Source: PCRC01 sp040384665
Lineage (GTDB): Bacteria; Pseudomonadota; Gammaproteobacteria; Burkholderiales; Burkholderiaceae_C
Assembly: GCA_040384665.1 (NCBI GenBank)
Contig: JAZKIY010000065.1
Coordinates: 7,852 to 71,851, forward strand
Length of the DNA stretch: 64,000 nt
Direction: 5' to 3'
The notes beneath the pieces are model-generated. The model searched no databases, was not told where the DNA came from, and saw nothing but the letters and a program-made list of their open reading frames with translations. A program made the translations under genes and the position numbers. Positions 35,071 to 44,609 of the stretch are shown here, in pieces; the stretch's first letter is position 1, and each line of letters begins with the position of its first letter.

Positions 35071-37350
35071 TCAGACCGCCACTTTGCCGCCACCGTTTTT
35101 GGTGATGACGACGGTGGCCGAGCGGGGCCGACGGCGGTTGGCCAGCACCGTGGTGTCGGCGATGGCGCTGGCGTCGCTGCTGTACGGCCAGTAGCTGGTG
35201 AAGGTGTTGGTCGCAAAGTCGGCCAGGGGGACCGTGGCTTCGCCCGGGTGCTGGATGTTCACAAAAATCGCCGTGCCGTCGGGCGACTCGGTGATGCCGG
35301 TGATCTCGCAGTTGCTCGGGCCGACCAGGAAGCGGCGCAGGTTGCTGTCGGTCGCGGCGGTGCCAACGAACGAGCCCTGGGTCGCCGTGGTGTTGGGCGT
35401 CACCGCCGTGTTGGTGTTGGTGATGGTGCGGGCACCACCGTCGCCCACACGGCCAGGCACGGCGGCCAGCATCATGCAGTTGGTCACGTCGGTGTAGGCA
35501 CCGTCGTCGGTCTGCAGCCAGAGCAGGCCGGGGGTGGCGTTGCTGAACCACAGGCCGTCGGGGCTGGAGAAATCGTTGTTGGCGGTCAGCTGCGAGATGT
35601 TGGTCGATGCGGGTGCGTTGGCGCGCGCGCCGAACAGATAGACGTCCCAGCGCATCGCGGTGCCGCCCACGCCGGCCGATTCGGCCATGCGGATCACGTG
35701 GCCGTTGCGGTTGCCACGGGTGATGGTGCCGTTGGTGGCCACGTTGTCGTAGTAACGCGGGTTGGCCGGGTCGGTGTTGGTGAACGTGCGCGAGCTGTTG
35801 TTGGTCAGCGTGACGTAGATCTCACCGTTGGCGGGGTTCACGCCGGCCCACTCGGGGCGGTCCATGCGGGTGGCGCCGGCGGCGTCGGCCGCGTGGCGGG
35901 CGTTGATCAGCACGTCGGTCTGGTCGGCAAAAGCGTAGCCGGCGTAGGCTGCGGTGATGTTGTTGGTGCCAAAACGCAGTTCCAGCCAGGTGCCGGTGCC
36001 GTCGGCGTTGAAGCGCGCGGCGTAGAGCTTGCCGTCGTCGAGGTACTTGTCACCGGCGGCCACACCACGGGTGGCGTCGGCCGGGTCCCAGACCGCGTTG
36101 GAGACGTACTTGTAGATGTACTCGTTCTGCGAGTCGTCGCCCATGTACCAGACCAGTGGCTGGCCGGCCACAACCGGGCCGAGCCAGGCACCTTCTTGCG
36201 CCTTGCGGCCCATGGCGGTGCGCTTCTTGGGCACCGAGGTGGGGTTGAACGGGTCGATCTCGACGCACCAGCCGTAGGTGTTGGCGACGTTGCGGTAGTC
36301 GTCGGTGGCGGTGGCACCGGTGACCTCGGCGCGCCAGCGGCCATACAAATCGGTGGCGGTGTCGGGTGTGACGGTGGCCCAGAGTTCGCGGCCGGTGCCG
36401 GCCACGCCGTAGCGGGTGAAGGAGGCAACTTCTTTGGCGCTGCGGTTCGGGTTGTCGGTGGCCGCGACGCGGCGGAAATAGCCCGCCCAGTTTTCTTCGC
36501 ACGCCAGGTAGGTGTGCCAGGGCGTGTAGCCGTGGGCGCAGTTGTTCACCGTGCCGCGGGTGCGGGTGCCGGTGGGCGAGAACTTGGTGACCATGGCCGC
36601 GTTGCCGCGGGCCGGGCCAGACAGGTCGATCTCGGTCAGGGTGTGGACGCGGCGGTTGAAGGTCGAGCCCTGGTTGTAGCTCCAGGCGCCGGCGCCGCTG
36701 CGGTTCACTTCGACCACGCTGACGCCGTGGACGAAGAACTCTTTCAGCACCTCGTCGGCCACGGTGCGCACGCCTGCCACGATGGTCTGGCCGGTGGGGT
36801 GCAGGTAGGCGGGGGTGATGGCTTCGTGGTTCATCACCAGCAGGCCACGGGTGGACGAGTTGCGGTCGTACTGGCCGCTGGCGTTCATGCCGAAGTACTC
36901 CATGCCGTCAAAGTGGTCACCGGCGCGCTGGGCGTAGGTGGCGGCGGCGTCGGTGCCGTCGTTGGCGTAGGCGGCCACACCGGTGGCGAGCGGGTCGCCC
37001 AGGCGGTACATCACGCTGGCGGTGTAGCCGGCGGGCACGCTGACCACGTCGGCCAGCGACTTGGCGACCGGGTTGAACGACAGCGTGATGCCCGCAGGCG
37101 CCGGCGTGGGGGCGGGTGTGGGCGCAGGTGTGGGTGCCGGGGCCGGGGTGCCATCGCCACCACCGCCACAGGCGGCGAGGGCCATGGAGCCCAGCAGCGC
37201 GGTGCTGGCGGTGCCTACGCCGGCCTTGAACAGGCTGCGGCGGCTCAGGCGGGCTTCAACGATCTCTTCAAAAGTGGGGCCGTTGGTGGGGTTGGTGCCG
37301 ATGTCTTCGGGGTCGATTGCCGACAGGTCGGTCTTGGTGATGGCGTTCAT
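35071..37350 (-). CDS. PhoX-family (DUF839) phosphatase, Tat-exported lipoprotein
   Basis: A 759-residue protein of the PhoX alkaline phosphatase family, probably releasing phosphate from organic esters in the periplasm. The start at 37350 (MNAITKTDLSAID) places a twin-arginine motif (SRRSLFK, Arg37-Arg38) before a hydrophobic stretch ending LAAC (Cys61), so it is Tat-exported and probably lipid anchored. A Pro-Ala-Thr repeat linker follows. The beta-propeller carries family segments such as LLVMNHEAITP, TYLACEENWAGYF and DSQNEYIYKYVS. Upstream is an 11-bp-periodic Pho box, which supports a role in phosphate starvation. PhoX enzymes use iron and calcium; metal use here is not shown. Confidence 0.87.
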   Translation of the reverse strand: MNAITKTDLSAIDPEDIGTNPTNGPTFEEIVEARLSRRSLFKAGVGTASTALLGSMALAACGGGGDGTPAPAPTPAPTPAPTPAPAGITLSFNPVAKSLADVVSVPAGYTASVMYRLGDPLATGVAAYANDGTDAAATYAQRAGDHFDGMEYFGMNASGQYDRNSSTRGLLVMNHEAITPAYLHPTGQTIVAGVRTVADEVLKEFFVHGVSVVEVNRSGAGAWSYNQGSTFNRRVHTLTEIDLSGPARGNAAMVTKFSPTGTRTRGTVNNCAHGYTPWHTYLACEENWAGYFRRVAATDNPNRSAKEVASFTRYGVAGTGRELWATVTPDTATDLYGRWRAEVTGATATDDYRNVANTYGWCVEIDPFNPTSVPKKRTAMGRKAQEGAWLGPVVAGQPLVWYMGDDSQNEYIYKYVSNAVWDPADATRGVAAGDKYLDDGKLYAARFNADGTGTWLELRFGTNNITAAYAGYAFADQTDVLINARHAADAAGATRMDRPEWAGVNPANGEIYVTLTNNSSRTFTNTDPANPRYYDNVATNGTITRGNRNGHVIRMAESAGVGGTAMRWDVYLFGARANAPASTNISQLTANNDFSSPDGLWFSNATPGLLWLQTDDGAYTDVTNCMMLAAVPGRVGDGGARTITNTNTAVTPNTTATQGSFVGTAATDSNLRRFLVGPSNCEITGITESPDGTAIFVNIQHPGEATVPLADFATNTFTSYWPYSSDASAIADTTVLANRRRPRSATVVITKNGGGKVAV

Positions 37351-37390
37351 CGGGGTATGCCTTTGGAGTTCAGTGGAAGAAAACCACTGG

Positions 37391-37455
37391 ACGATAGGCG
37401 GCCCCGGTGACGCTCTGATGGCGGTTGTGTGACAACTGGGTGACGGCACCGTGAC
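37391..37455 (-). promoter_or_regulatory. Pho box and -10 element upstream of the PhoX-family gene
   Basis: Read on the minus strand, GTCAC occurs at 37455-37451, 37444-37440, 37433-37429 and 37411-37407, with a degenerate unit GCCAT at 37422-37418: five units spaced exactly 11 bp. This matches the direct-repeat layout bound by PhoB (TGTCA-type units with 11-bp period). Ten bases after the last unit comes TATCGT (37396-37391), a fair -10 element, as expected where the Pho box replaces a -35 site. The start codon is at 37350. Confidence 0.8.
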
Positions 37456-37482
37456 GCCGCCACGGTGCGCCAGCGCCGGTGT

Positions 37483-38351
37483 TCAGGCCGCCAGCTGTTG
37501 CGCATGGTGCGCGAGGTGGTCGGCCATGAAGCTGGCGATGAAGTAGTAACCGTGGTCGTAGCCGGTGTGCTGGCGCAGCAGCAACGGCTGGCCGACCACC
37601 GCGCACACCGCCTCGAAGGTCTCGGGGTTCAATTGGTCGGCGAGGAATTTGTCGTCCAGCCCCTGGTCGATCAAAATGCCGCGCGGGTACGGTGCCTTGC
37701 CCTGGGCGGCCATCAGCCGGCTGGCGTCGTGCTGGCCCCAGGTGCCGCGGTCGGCCCCGAGGTAGCCGGTGAAGGCTTTCTGGCCCCAGGCGCAGTCCAT
37801 CGGGGCGCAGATGGGTGCGAAGGCCGACAGCGACTTGAACACGCCGGGGTGGCGCAGCGCCAGCGTCAGCGCGCCGTGGCCGCCCATGGAGTGGCCGAAG
37901 ATGCCAAGGCGTTGCGCGTCGATGGGCAAGGCCTTGGTGACCACGCCGAGCAGCTCTTGGACGATGTAGCTTTCCATGCGGTAGCGGGTGGCCCACGGCG
38001 GCTGCGTGGCGTCGAGGTAAAAGCCTGCCGCCAGGCCAAAGTCCCAGCTGTCGGCCTCGCCCGGCAGGTTGGCGCCACGTGGGCTGGTGTCGGGCGCGAC
38101 CAGCGCCAGGCCCAGCTCGGCGGCGAGGCGCTGCGCGCCGGCCTTCACGACGAAGGTTTCTTCGGTACAGGTCAGGCCCGCCAGGTACAGCAGCGCGGGC
38201 ACTTGGCCACCGGCCGCGTCGATCTTCGCCTGCGGCGGCAGGAAGACCGAGAAGCGCATCGGCAGGCCGATCTCTGTGGACGCGTGTTTGTAGAAGCGCT
38301 GCACGCCGCCGAAGCAGCCGTGCTGGCTCAGCAGTTCGAGTTCAACCGCCA

Positions 38352-38352
<1 letters not shown>
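37483..38352 (-). CDS. fghA: S-formylglutathione hydrolase
   Basis: Hydrolyses S-formylglutathione to formate and glutathione, the second step of glutathione-dependent formaldehyde detoxification. 289 residues, esterase D family: YLAGLTCTEETFVVKAG near residue 55, nucleophile elbow GHSMGGHGAL near residue 149, and catalytic Asp and His in GLDDKFLADQL and HTGYDHGYYFI. The start overlaps the adhC stop by one base (TGATG), so the two are coupled. Confidence 0.95.
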
Positions 38353-39458
<1,106 letters not shown>

Positions 39459-39553
39459 GCGGGTGTCCTCGTGGGTGGTGTCGGAAACAGGGGGAGATTA
39501 CAACCGAGGTTCAGCCCTGGCGCAGGTTTGGGGTTGTCACTGGGGTCACATTA

Positions 39554-39618
39554 GCTATCTATTTAATAGCTTGATCGCCAGATTTCACCAGAGCTTGAGG
39601 CCGATTTGGCTTGAAAAA
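39554..39618 (+). repeat. Dispersed ~65-bp element, copy 5 (intergenic adhC-mltA)
   Basis: GCTATCTATTTAATAGCTTG, CGCCAGATTTCACCAGAGCT and GGCCGATTTGGCTTGAAAAA. This is the best-preserved copy; the first part forms a small hairpin (GCTAT/ATAGC). Confidence 0.8.
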
Positions 39619-39674
39619 TGTGTTCCCGGCGTGTTGGCAGGCCTCTGGCCGCCCCCAAACACGCCCCAGGCCCT

Positions 39675-40862
39675 TTATTTCGGCCACAGCACCCACAGCC
39701 GCAGCGGCTGTTTGACGCGCCCGGCCAGCGCACCGGCGTCGTCGCCCCAGCCGGCAAAGTAGTCGGCCCGCACCGCGCCCACAATCGCCGAACCCGTGTC
39801 TTGCGCGAACACCAGTTTCTGCAGGTTCACCGCCGGCCCGCGGGTGGCGAGCCAGACCGGTGCGCCGTAGGGGATGCTGTCCTTGTCCACCGCGATCGAG
39901 CGGCCGGGGGTGAGCGCCACACCCAGCGCGCCGCGCGGGCCGAAGGCGGCGTCCAGCTCGCTCATGGTCTCTTCGCGGAAGAACACCACGCGCGGGTTGC
40001 TCCACAGCATCTCGTTCAGGCGCTGCGGGTTCGCGGCCGCCCAGCCCTTGATGGACGGCCACGACACGTCGCGCAGCTCACCCTGGTCCAGCAGCCAGCG
40101 GCCAACGCTTTTGTACGGCTGCTCGTTGGTTGCGGCAAAGGCCACGCGCACCAGCTTCTGGCTGCCGTCGGCCTCGGTGATGCGCACCCGGCCAGAGCCC
40201 TGGATCTGCAGGATCAGCGCGTCCACCGGGTCGGCCAGCCAGGCGATCTCGCGGCCCCGCAGGGCGCTGCGCACCGCGGGTGAACTGTCGATCTCCTGCC
40301 GGGTGTGCCAGGGCCGGCGCGACGCCAGATTGGCCGGTGGTTTGTACAGCGGCACCTGGAACTGCGGTGTGGGTGTGCGGCTGGCCTCCAGCAGCGGCTC
40401 GTAGTAGCTGGTCAACATGCCGACCGGCTGGCCCTCGGTGCTCTCCACCCGGTAGGGCTGGAAGCGGTTGACCAGCCAGCGGCGCTGCGCGTCTTCGTCG
40501 GCAATGCTGAGCTGGCGCACCTCAACGCACAGCAGGGCAAATGCCGGCAGCGGGCGCTCGCAGCCACGTATCCAGGCGTTCCAGGCCTCGAACAGCGTGT
40601 CGTCGGTGAAGCCGGGCAGCTCGCGCCAGCGCACCGGCACCCAGCGGCTTTTGGGGCGCTGCTGCGCGTCGGGCAGCTCGGCCGTGTCGTTGAACTCAAA
40701 GGCGGGACGGGGCACGGCCACAGGGGGCAACACGGGTACGGGCACACTGGGCACCACCACCGGGGCCACCACGGGCGGGGAGCTTTGGCGCGGCGCGCTG
40801 CCACAGGCCACCAGGCTTCCTACAATCACCGCCACACCGGACCACCGCAGGACTTGACACAT
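39675..40862 (-). CDS. mltA: Membrane-bound lytic murein transglycosylase A
   Basis: Lytic transglycosylase lipoprotein that cleaves glycan strands. From ATG at 40862 the protein is 395 residues with a short signal and lipobox LVAC (Cys about residue 20), a Pro/Val-rich linker, then the MltA barrel: SYYEPLLEASRTPTPQFQVPLYKPP, LQIQGSGRV, and the 3D domain ending with catalytic-Asp segment QDTGSAIVGAVRADYFAGWG. An in-frame ATG at 40913 would extend the signal n-region and is a reasonable alternative, as no good ribosome site precedes 40862. Either start overlaps the small plus-strand gene at 40861. Confidence 0.92.
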   Translation of the reverse strand: MCQVLRWSGVAVIVGSLVACGSAPRQSSPPVVAPVVVPSVPVPVLPPVAVPRPAFEFNDTAELPDAQQRPKSRWVPVRWRELPGFTDDTLFEAWNAWIRGCERPLPAFALLCVEVRQLSIADEDAQRRWLVNRFQPYRVESTEGQPVGMLTSYYEPLLEASRTPTPQFQVPLYKPPANLASRRPWHTRQEIDSSPAVRSALRGREIAWLADPVDALILQIQGSGRVRITEADGSQKLVRVAFAATNEQPYKSVGRWLLDQGELRDVSWPSIKGWAAANPQRLNEMLWSNPRVVFFREETMSELDAAFGPRGALGVALTPGRSIAVDKDSIPYGAPVWLATRGPAVNLQKLVFAQDTGSAIVGAVRADYFAGWGDDAGALAGRVKQPLRLWVLWPK

Positions 40863-41004
40863 GACTTTGCTTTTGTTGGAGGCGCTGGGCGCTGGCCTGT
40901 TGTTGGTGGGCATTGTCTGGTGGACCATGTTCTCTGGCCGCAAAGGCGGTGAACCCGACCGTGGCACCGACGACACCCCGGACGACACCCCGCCACCCCG
41001 GTAA
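40861..41004 (+). CDS. Small single-span membrane protein (47 residues)
   Basis: The frame starts at ATG 40861, eight bases after AGGA (40849-40852), and encodes a hydrophobic helix (LLLLEALGAGLLLVGIVWWTMF) followed by SGRKGGE and an Asp/Pro-rich tail ending PPPR. I do not know a named family, but the composition is that of a genuine short inner-membrane protein, not a chance frame. The start codon shares the palindrome CATG with the mltA start on the other strand, so the two genes are head-to-head with overlapping leaders. The response-regulator gene converges 10 nt downstream. Confidence 0.6.
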   Translation: MTLLLLEALGAGLLLVGIVWWTMFSGRKGGEPDRGTDDTPDDTPPPR

Positions 41005-41014
41005 CACGGGCGCA

Positions 41015-41659
41015 TCACAGCTCCTGCAGCAGGTGGACCAGGTCCACCGCCGACTTGACGCCCATCTTGTCGAACACCCGCGCCCGGTGCACCTCCACCG
41101 TGCGCACGCTGATGTCGAGCGCGTCGGCGATCAGTTTGTTGGGCAGCCCCTGGGCCACACGCTGCATCACGTCGCGCTCGCGCTCGGTCAGCTCGGCCAT
41201 GCGGGCGCGCAGGCGGTCCCGCTCGGCATGGCGTGCCAATGTGGCGGCCGAGAGGTTGAGCGCCTGCTCGACCCGGTCCACCAGCGCGTTGTCGGAAAAG
41301 GGTTTTTCGCAAAAGTCAAAGGCACCGCGCTTGACCGCGTCCACCGCGGTGGCCACGTCGGCGTGGCCGGTGAGGAAGATCACCGGCAGCGTGTTCAGCA
41401 GGCCCTCTGCGCTGAGCTGGTCGAACAGCGCCAGCCCGCTCATGCCTCCCGGCATGCGCACGTCCAGCAGCAGGCAACCGGCCTCGCGCAGCACCGGGCC
41501 ACCGCGCGCAACGCGCTGCGCCAGCATGGCGGCAAAGGCCTCGGCGCTGTCAAAGGTCTCGCTGTTGAGGCGGCGGGTGCGCAGCAGCCAGGCCAGCGCG
41601 TCGCGCACGCTGGCGTCGTCGTCGACGATGAACACGGTGGCATTGGCGGCGGGTTGCAT
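41015..41659 (-). CDS. LuxR/FixJ-type response regulator
   Basis: A 214-residue two-component regulator. Receiver domain: acidic pocket Asp13-15, phospho-acceptor Asp66 in LLLDVRMPG, Thr97 and Lys119. A LuxR-type helix-turn-helix follows (LTERERDVMQRVAQGLPNKLIADALDISVRTVEVHRARVF). The start at 41659 is preceded by AGGAG; an upstream ATG at 41686, overlapping the kinase stop, is less likely. It is the partner of the adjacent kinase. FixJ/DctR-like pairs often control C4-dicarboxylate use, but no target is visible here. Confidence 0.92.
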   Translation of the reverse strand: MQPAANATVFIVDDDASVRDALAWLLRTRRLNSETFDSAEAFAAMLAQRVARGGPVLREAGCLLLDVRMPGGMSGLALFDQLSAEGLLNTLPVIFLTGHADVATAVDAVKRGAFDFCEKPFSDNALVDRVEQALNLSAATLARHAERDRLRARMAELTERERDVMQRVAQGLPNKLIADALDISVRTVEVHRARVFDKMGVKSAVDLVHLLQEL

Positions 41660-41682
41660 GGCGTCTCCTTCTTGGGCTTGTT

Positions 41683-43782
41683 TCATGCCAGTGGCAGGGT
41701 GAACATGAACACCGTACCGCAAGGTGCACGCGGTGCGAACGTCAGCTGTCCGCCATGCTGCTCCACCACCGTGCGGCACAGGCTCAGGCCCAGGCCCATG
41801 CCCTCGGCCTTGGTGGTGAAAAACGGGGTGAACAGCTGGGCGGCGACCTCCTCGCTGATGCCTTGCCCCGTGTCGGCCACCGAGAATGCTACCGCCGCCG
41901 GGTTGTCCACCTGGGCCACCTGGATGGTCAGCGTGCGCTCACCCGCCGCAGCGGGGGGTGTGGGGGCGACAGCCGCCGCGCCGGGCCGCCCCAAGCAAGG
42001 CACGGGCCCCTCGGGGGGCAGCGAACCACGCGCAGCGGGAAGCGTGGGGGCGATATCCATCGCCTGCATGCCATTGCGAACCAGGTTGAGCAGGACCTGC
42101 TCAACCATGGTGCGGTCGCACAACACCTCGGGCAGGTCTGTTGGGCAATCGGTCTGCACCCGCACGCCCAGTTTGCGGGCCTGCAGCGCCACCAGCGGCA
42201 TCACCGCGTCGAGCAATGCCTGTGGGGCCACGGCGGCACGCTGTTGGTCCCGGCGGCGCACAAAGTCGTGCACGCTTTTGATGATCTTGCCGGCGCGTTC
42301 GGCCTGGCCAGCGATGCGCTGCACCGCGTCGGCGAGGCTGCTCTGCGCCGGCGACGCCAGCGACGCGCCGCCCTCGCGCTGCAGCAGGTTGAGCGAACCG
42401 CTGGCGTAGCTGGAAATGGCGGCCAGCGGCTGGTTCAGTTCGTGGCTCAGCAGCGAGGCCATCTCGCCCACCATGGCCAGCCGGGCGGTGGCCTGCAGCC
42501 GCTCCTGCCGGGTACGGGACAGCTCTTCGGCGCTGCGCTGGGCGCTGAGGTCGAGGCAGGCGCTCATCCAGCCGGTGTGGGCGCCATTGGCGTTGATCAG
42601 CGGCGCTTCGATGATGAGCACCGGGAAGCGGGTGCCGTCCTTGCGCATGAAGACCGACTCAAAGCCCTCGCGTGGCGGCATCTGCCCGGCCATGCGGATG
42701 TCGTGCCGGCGCTGGTACTCGCCGTGCTGCTCGGTCGGCCAGTAGGCGGCGGGCGCCTTGCTGCCGAGCAGCTCGTCGGCGCTGAAACCGACCATGCTGC
42801 AGAACGCCGGGTTCACGTAGGTGATGCGGCCCTGCAGGTCGCGCGCGCGCAGGCCGGTGACGAGCGAGTCTTCCATCGCCTTGCGGAAGGCCAGTGCGTC
42901 GGCCAGGTCGTGCTCGGCACGCAGGCGGCGGCGCATGTCGTAGCCGAGCAAGGCCAGCACCGCCAGCAAGGCCAGCGACATGGCGCTGACCAGCGCGGTC
43001 AGCAGGTTGGGGAACAGGTCGGGCCCGTCGCGCCAGCTGTCGAGCCGCAGCACCATGGCCTGGCCCGGCAGGTCCAGCAGCTGCTGCGCGGTGAAGACGC
43101 GCTGGCCGCGCACCGGCAGGCCGTGCACGGCGAGCCGGGTGCCATCGGCCTCGGTGAACGACACCGACAGGTCGGCCGGCATGCGCGGGCTGAACATCTC
43201 GCCCAGCAGGCCATTGAGCGCGTAGTTGGCCACCAGATAGCCGGTGGTCTGGCCGCGCTCGACCAGTGGCAGGCAGAGGTCCATCACCTCCAGCCCCAGG
43301 CCACCGTACTGCGGCACGAAGTAGCTGCTGGCGTAGGCCGGTGCACCCAGCCGCTGGGCGGTGGCACAGGCCAGCGCAATGCCGGCCTGCGCGCGGTCGC
43401 GGCCCAGGCGGTCGAACACCGGCGGGCGGAACGGTGTGTCGGCCAGGGCCTGGGTGGCGAGGGCGCCGTCGCGCCACTCCAGCCGCAGCAACTCGCGGTG
43501 CTGGCGCAGGATCTCGGCCGCTTCCTGCGCCCACGAACCCGGGGTGGGCTGGTTGAAATGCAGCGCCTGCAGGCTTTGCACATTGCGGCTCAGCGTGGCG
43601 CGCAGGTTGCCCAGCGCCTCGGCGGCGTCGCGGTCCAGGCGGCTTTGCACCTGGCTGACCTCGTAGCGGCTGGCCAGCCAGACCAGCGTGCCCAGCAGCG
43701 TGAGCACCAGGCTGACCACCACCGACCACAGCGCCCAGCGCGGCAGGCCGAGGCGGGTGGGGCTGGTGGTGGTTGCGTTCAT
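41683..43782 (-). CDS. PAS-containing sensor histidine kinase with repeat-derived insertion
   Basis: A 699-residue membrane sensor kinase. One span at about residues 16-37, a periplasmic sensor region, a second span near 258-278, a PAS domain (about 300-410), a dimerisation domain with the phospho-acceptor His in SLLSHELNQPLAAISSYA near 445, and an ATPase domain with N-box NLVRNGMQAM, DTGQGIS and GMGLGLSLC. Between N-box and DTGQGIS lies a ~45-residue Pro/Ala/Gly-rich insertion (IAPTLPAARGSLPPEG...) encoded by a dispersed GC-rich repeat. Overall layout resembles DctS/DctB-type kinases. The start overlaps the nitrilase stop as ATGA. Confidence 0.9.
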   Translation of the reverse strand: MNATTTSPTRLGLPRWALWSVVVSLVLTLLGTLVWLASRYEVSQVQSRLDRDAAEALGNLRATLSRNVQSLQALHFNQPTPGSWAQEAAEILRQHRELLRLEWRDGALATQALADTPFRPPVFDRLGRDRAQAGIALACATAQRLGAPAYASSYFVPQYGGLGLEVMDLCLPLVERGQTTGYLVANYALNGLLGEMFSPRMPADLSVSFTEADGTRLAVHGLPVRGQRVFTAQQLLDLPGQAMVLRLDSWRDGPDLFPNLLTALVSAMSLALLAVLALLGYDMRRRLRAEHDLADALAFRKAMEDSLVTGLRARDLQGRITYVNPAFCSMVGFSADELLGSKAPAAYWPTEQHGEYQRRHDIRMAGQMPPREGFESVFMRKDGTRFPVLIIEAPLINANGAHTGWMSACLDLSAQRSAEELSRTRQERLQATARLAMVGEMASLLSHELNQPLAAISSYASGSLNLLQREGGASLASPAQSSLADAVQRIAGQAERAGKIIKSVHDFVRRRDQQRAAVAPQALLDAVMPLVALQARKLGVRVQTDCPTDLPEVLCDRTMVEQVLLNLVRNGMQAMDIAPTLPAARGSLPPEGPVPCLGRPGAAAVAPTPPAAAGERTLTIQVAQVDNPAAVAFSVADTGQGISEEVAAQLFTPFFTTKAEGMGLGLSLCRTVVEQHGGQLTFAPRAPCGTVFMFTLPLA
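41976..42052 (+). repeat. GC-rich ~75-bp element, copy B (inside the histidine kinase gene)
   Basis: Same order of blocks as copy A, on the same strand and in the same reading frame relative to its host gene, so both proteins contain IAPTLPxxxGSLPPEGxVP. Confidence 0.8.
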
Positions 43783-44609
43783 GACACAACGCGGTGTTGC
43801 AGGGCTGGCAACTGCCGCCGCACGGTGGCGAGGCGTTCGGCGCTGCACGCGCCCCGCACCACACCGGCGCCCTGCGCGCGCTGGGCCAGCACCTCGCCCC
43901 AGGGGTCGGCCAGCAGGCTCTGGCCCCAGGTGCGGCGGCCGTTGCCATGCACGCCACCTTGCGCCGCGGCCAGCACATAGGCCTGGTTCTCAATGGCGCG
44001 GGCGCGCAGCAGCACCTCCCAGTGTTGCTCGCCGGTGGTCCAGGTGAAGGCGCTGGGCACCAGCAGCAGGTCGGCCTGCAGCGCGCGGTACAACTCGGGG
44101 AAGCGCAGGTCGTAGCAGATGCTCAGGCCCACGCGCCAGCGGTGCCCGTCACGCGAGGGCAGCTCGAACGCCACCGGCTGTGTGCCCGCCTGCAGCACGG
44201 TGGCCTCGTCGTAATGCTCTTCGCCATTGCTGAAGTTGAACAGGTGGACCTTGTCGTAGCGCGCCACACAGCGGCCACTCGGCGCAAACACCAGCGTGCT
44301 GTTGAACACGCGCTGCGGGTCCCCGGTGGCCAGCGGAATGGAACCACCGACCACCCACAGCCCATGTTGCGCGGCCGCGTCGGCCAATGCGCGCTGCAGT
44401 GGCCCACCGGTGGGCAGGCCGTCGGGCCCAGGGGCGGGTTCGGCCAGCGCCAGCTTGTCGGTGTCGCGGTGGCCGAGCAGCGCAAAGTGCTCGGGCAGCA
44501 GCACCAGCTCGGCACCGCCGGCAGCGGCCTCGGCGACCAGCGCGCGGGCGGTGGCGAGGTTGGCGGCCAGCTCAGGGGCCGACACCATTTGCAGCGCGGC
44601 AACGTTCAC
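43779..44609 (-). CDS. Nitrilase-family amidase (deaminated glutathione amidase-like)
   Basis: A 276-residue carbon-nitrogen hydrolase with the full catalytic set: Glu in LLPEHFALLG, Lys in YDKVHLFNF, and Cys in SICYDLRFPELYR. The sequence around these residues fits the Nit1/NIT2-like branch, which removes deaminated glutathione as metabolite repair; omega-amidase activity on other substrates remains possible. The gene overlaps both neighbours by 4 nt (yhdP stop, kinase start), so it sits in a tightly coupled yhdP-nit-kinase-regulator run. Confidence 0.9.
   Translation of the reverse strand: MNVAALQMVSAPELAANLATARALVAEAAAGGAELVLLPEHFALLGHRDTDKLALAEPAPGPDGLPTGGPLQRALADAAAQHGLWVVGGSIPLATGDPQRVFNSTLVFAPSGRCVARYDKVHLFNFSNGEEHYDEATVLQAGTQPVAFELPSRDGHRWRVGLSICYDLRFPELYRALQADLLLVPSAFTWTTGEQHWEVLLRARAIENQAYVLAAAQGGVHGNGRRTWGQSLLADPWGEVLAQRAQGAGVVRGACSAERLATVRRQLPALQHRVVS

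Noticed and set aside
37060..37145. Short tandem repeat within the PhoX-family gene as a mobile or CRISPR-like element
   Set aside because: It simply encodes the Pro-Ala-Thr linker after the lipobox; such linkers commonly have repetitive DNA.
34888..37410. 840-codon plus-strand frame opposite the PhoX-family gene
   Set aside because: Low-complexity Gly/Val/His-rich shadow; the minus strand has the Tat signal, lipobox, family motifs, Pho box and terminator.
40851..40860. TTGACA in front of the small membrane gene as a -35 element
   Set aside because: It lies only a few bases before the start codon, too close to serve that gene, and no -10 follows at a proper distance.
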